A stretch of DNA of 8,721 nucleotides from Candidatus Hydrogenedentota bacterium (GTDB lineage: Bacteria; Hydrogenedentota; Hydrogenedentia; Hydrogenedentales; CAITNO01), in NCBI GenBank assembly GCA_007118765.1, contig SKQZ01000098.1, positions 1-8,721 of the forward strand, in the 5' to 3' direction. The position numbers and the translations under genes are program-made. Shown piece by piece: positions 6,478-8,721 of this stretch; the first letter of the stretch is position 1; each line of letters starts with the position of its first letter. The notes beneath the pieces were generated by a model. The model was not told the DNA's origin, searched no databases, and worked only from the letters and a program-made list of their open reading frames with translations.

Positions 6478-8154
6478 ATGATATCTGTAGTGTGTACCCA
6501 CTGTGGTCTGAAAATACTCGTGCCGCCCTCGGTTCAAGGCCGTCAGGGCGCGTGTCTGAATTGTGGCAATCCCATTACGGTGCCAACGGAAGGTGTGACT
6601 TCGGCCAGCGCCTCCCTTGATTTCCACGAGGGCGACTGCATTGGCGAGCGGTACGTTATCAAGTCCTTTGTCGGGCGGGGCGGCATGGGCGTTGTGTATC
6701 GTGCTGAGGATTTGCTCGTAAAAGAAGAGGTCGCGCTGAAGTTCTTGCGTCGCGGTGTGCTGCGAACGGAGAAGGGCCGGCGTCTTTTTCTGCGCGAGGC
6801 ACAGGTTGCGCGTCGGTTGCGCCACGAGAACATCATTGCCGTGCATGATGTCGGGTTTACAACGGAAGGTGTGCTCTATCTTTCCATGGAGTATGTGCGC
6901 GGCATTTCGTTGCGCGCATTTCTTATGCGTCACCGACACGACCGCCGCCACGTGCCCGTTCGCCGGGCGGTGCGAATTATGTTGCAAATCCTGGATGCGC
7001 TCGAGTATGCCCATCGCTGGGTGATACATCGTGACATCAAGCCTGAAAACATCATGCTTCTGCATGATAATCAGGCGAAGATACTTGATTTTGGCGTAGC
7101 CAAGGCTGTGGAACAGGATGAAGCGCCCACGGAGAACAGAGCGCGCTCGGACAAGCCCCGGAAAGTGTCGGGTACATTGGTGTATGCCGCGCCCGAACAG
7201 GTGCTGCATCAGCCGGTGGATTTGCGCGCCGATATTTATACGGCCGGATTGCTTTTGCGCGAGTTGCTGACACTGCGCACGCCCAGAGAACTGCCTCCCG
7301 AAAAGCCCATCAAGCGCAGCGATGTGGCGCCCAGCATTTGTGCTGTGGCCGACAAGGCCATTCAGACGGACAAGGGCGAACGCTGGCAAACGGCCCGCGC
7401 ATTTCACGATGCGCTGAAAGAATCTTTTGATTCTTCCTACCAGGTCCGGGTTGCGACAGAAAGCATCTCAAAGAACAATAAGAAGGTTTCCACGGACGGC
7501 ATGGTGTTTTTTGAAGGGGGATATTTTCGCATGGGCAATGATTCGGTGCAGGGGGAAGCGCCGATGCGGGAGGTGTTTGTGGAACCTTTTTGGATGGATG
7601 TTCATCCGGTTACGGTTGCGCAATACGAGCAATACCTTACGGAAACAGGCGCCGCGGAACCGACGTATTGGCGCGACCCTCAATATAACGGCCCGGACCA
7701 ACCCGTGGTGGGGATTACATGGGAGGAGGCGCTGGCGTATGCGGCATGGGCAGGCAAGGAACTGCCCACCGAGACGCAGTGGGAGTTTGCGGCGCGCGGC
7801 TCCGAAAATCGCAAATACCCGTGGGGCAATACCGCCCCGGACACTACACGGTGCAACTTCCGGAATTATCTTGGCATGCCGAGTATTGTGACCATGCACG
7901 ATGAGGGACAAACCCCCGACGGCATGCTTGATATGGCCGGCAATGTTTTCGAGTGGACACGCGATGCGTTTGCACCGTATGACCAGCAGGATACAGACGA
8001 GGGCAAACTGCGCAAGTTTCCTCAAAAGAGCGTTCGCGGCGGTTGCTTTCAATCGGAGAGCGCCGAGATTACCACGAGCGCCCGTGTGGGCATGTTCCCG
8101 GATGTGCGCCAAAACAATGTGGGGTTCCGCTGCGCGGCATCGAATAGTACCTGA
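6478..8154 (+). CDS. Zinc-ribbon Ser/Thr kinase with C-terminal SUMF1/FGE-sulfatase domain
   Basis: With the ATG at 6478 the protein has 558 residues and no membrane segment, so it should be cytosolic. The N-terminal ribbon has CTHC (6-9) and CLNC (26-29), a four-Cys zinc site. The Hanks-type kinase domain spans about 55-315: P-loop GRGGMG (66-71), ALK with K88, E107, HRDIKPEN (184-191; D186, K188, N191), DFG (204-206), APE (238-240) and DLRADIY (248-254). All catalytic residues are present, so activity is expected. A linker (about 316-340) leads to a SUMF1/FGE-sulfatase fold (about 341-554) with GGYFRMGN, PVVGITWEEALAYAAW, LPTETQWEFAARG, YPWGN, DMAGNVFEW, VRGGCF and NVGFRCA. The two catalytic cysteines of formylglycine-generating enzyme are not conserved (S526 and I531 by my alignment), so a binding or scaffold role is likelier. 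The frame is open back to a TTG at 6388. The ATG is chosen because the ribbon starts right after it, though it lacks a clear ribosome site. A GTG at 6451 is an alternative. Confidence 0.9.
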   Translation: MISVVCTHCGLKILVPPSVQGRQGACLNCGNPITVPTEGVTSASASLDFHEGDCIGERYVIKSFVGRGGMGVVYRAEDLLVKEEVALKFLRRGVLRTEKGRRLFLREAQVARRLRHENIIAVHDVGFTTEGVLYLSMEYVRGISLRAFLMRHRHDRRHVPVRRAVRIMLQILDALEYAHRWVIHRDIKPENIMLLHDNQAKILDFGVAKAVEQDEAPTENRARSDKPRKVSGTLVYAAPEQVLHQPVDLRADIYTAGLLLRELLTLRTPRELPPEKPIKRSDVAPSICAVADKAIQTDKGERWQTARAFHDALKESFDSSYQVRVATESISKNNKKVSTDGMVFFEGGYFRMGNDSVQGEAPMREVFVEPFWMDVHPVTVAQYEQYLTETGAAEPTYWRDPQYNGPDQPVVGITWEEALAYAAWAGKELPTETQWEFAARGSENRKYPWGNTAPDTTRCNFRNYLGMPSIVTMHDEGQTPDGMLDMAGNVFEWTRDAFAPYDQQDTDEGKLRKFPQKSVRGGCFQSESAEITTSARVGMFPDVRQNNVGFRCAASNST

Positions 8155-8158
8155 GCCG

Positions 8159-8721
8159 TTATTGTGGTCTGCTTCTGCCGGCGTGTTCACAGATGGCGTC
8201 AAATAATGCCGACACCTCCGGAATGGCATAGTCATTAAAATTGCCGGGTTTCTGCCAAAACTCCTCAAGGTATCCGCGATGCTCCCGTTCATACGCCACC
8301 ACCTTCAGCATCATTTGCGCTTTGTCAAGGGCCCGCAGCAACCGTGCCTCGGGGCTTTGTGCCGCGAGGAATTCGTCGTGCAGTGCGGTGTATTGGGGCG
8401 AGAACGGCGCGAGCAACATATCGAAAACGCCTTTTTCCGCGTCTTCCTTGGCGCATCCCATCCATTGCTCTGCCACCGGCATGGGAATGTCCATCAACTG
8501 CGCCTCGGACAAGTCATGGATCAGCGCCATGGAAAGCAGCTTGCCGAGGTCGTATGTGTTGGGATGGGCGTCGGCGTACAGCATCGCAAGCAAGGCGAGG
8601 AAATGACTGTGCGCGGAAACGGATTCGGGTTCCGGCACGCCACGCAGCAAGAATCCTGCGCGTGGCACGCGGTCAAGTGGATGGATGCTTAAAAAGAGGC
8701 GCAGTACCTTCTGCGCGAAGC
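8159..8721 (-). CDS. HD-domain phosphohydrolase, YfbR/HDDC2-like (partial)
   Basis: The gene runs off the right edge, so its true start is outside the window. Visible are 186 codons plus stop (TAA at 8159-8161). The visible part begins FAQKVLRLFLSIHPLDRVPR, then GFLLRGVPEPESVSAHSH, which matches the start of the HD_3 (YfbR/HDDC2-like) family: a helix followed by PRxGW..RGV..PESVAEHS. The metal-binding HD set is present: H37 of SAHS, H68-D69 of IHDLSEA, and D132 of RALDKAQ, counting from the first visible codon. Relatives are metal-dependent 5'-deoxynucleotidases acting on deoxynucleoside monophosphates in the cytosol, but the substrate here is inferred only. An internal GTG at 8668 gives an open frame but would remove conserved N-terminal sequence. 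The stop lies 4 bases from the end of the opposing kinase gene. Confidence 0.8.
   Translation of the reverse strand, partial: FAQKVLRLFLSIHPLDRVPRAGFLLRGVPEPESVSAHSHFLALLAMLYADAHPNTYDLGKLLSMALIHDLSEAQLMDIPMPVAEQWMGCAKEDAEKGVFDMLLAPFSPQYTALHDEFLAAQSPEARLLRALDKAQMMLKVVAYEREHRGYLEEFWQKPGNFNDYAIPEVSALFDAICEHAGRSRPQ

Noticed and set aside
6385..7407. A 340-codon open frame antisense to the kinase
   Set aside because: It lies entirely opposite a gene with intact kinase motifs, and its translation shows no domain or plausible composition. It is a codon-bias shadow.
7468..8292. A 274-codon open frame antisense to the SUMF1 domain
   Set aside because: It overlaps both the kinase gene and the HD gene, is His/Arg-rich, and has no recognisable motif.

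Overview
The window holds seven protein-coding genes on a bacterial chromosome segment. No RNA gene, mobile element, CRISPR array or phage gene was recognised. Most genes have moderately high GC, in the high fifties by percent in sampled lines. Three features recall the Planctomycetota/PVC superphylum or candidate phyla such as Hydrogenedentota: a cytosolic Hanks-type kinase with an N-terminal zinc ribbon and a C-terminal SUMF1 domain, a DUF2330 protein with an internal membrane hairpin, and an Lgt whose signature contains a Cys-Cys pair. This placement is an inference from gene types, not a phylogenetic result.

Layout, left to right. A secreted, membrane-anchored DUF2330-type protein (30-1181, +) has a strong Shine-Dalgarno and lower GC than the rest. 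It converges on a divergent NRAMP-family transporter (1240-2562, -). A 340-base divergent intergenic region (2563-2902) holds a nested inverted repeat just upstream of the transporter start. Then comes lgt (2903-3802, +), prolipoprotein diacylglyceryl transferase. It converges on a three-gene minus-strand stretch, read right to left: a secreted fibronectin-type-III protein (6319-5342), a small Arg-rich lipoprotein (5188-4859) with a perfect TATAAT upstream, and a DprA/Smf-like protein (4809-3844). The lipoprotein and the DprA-like gene are 49 bases apart and probably cotranscribed. Divergent from the FN3 gene is the kinase-SUMF1 gene (6478-8154, +). It ends 4 bases short of the stop of an opposing HD-domain phosphohydrolase gene, which runs off the right edge.

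Functional links are loose. Lgt would lipidate the small lipoprotein encoded nearby, as it would any lipoprotein in the cell. The kinase and the secreted FN3 protein share a divergent upstream region. No defence island, biosynthetic cluster or other coherent new system is evident. The points most worth a second look are the kinase architecture with a SUMF1 domain lacking catalytic cysteines, the NRAMP homologue lacking both canonical metal-binding motifs, the DUF2330 protein split by a transmembrane hairpin, and the nested palindrome ahead of the NRAMP gene. Start codons for the DprA-like, FN3 and kinase genes are uncertain because they lack clear ribosome-binding sites.
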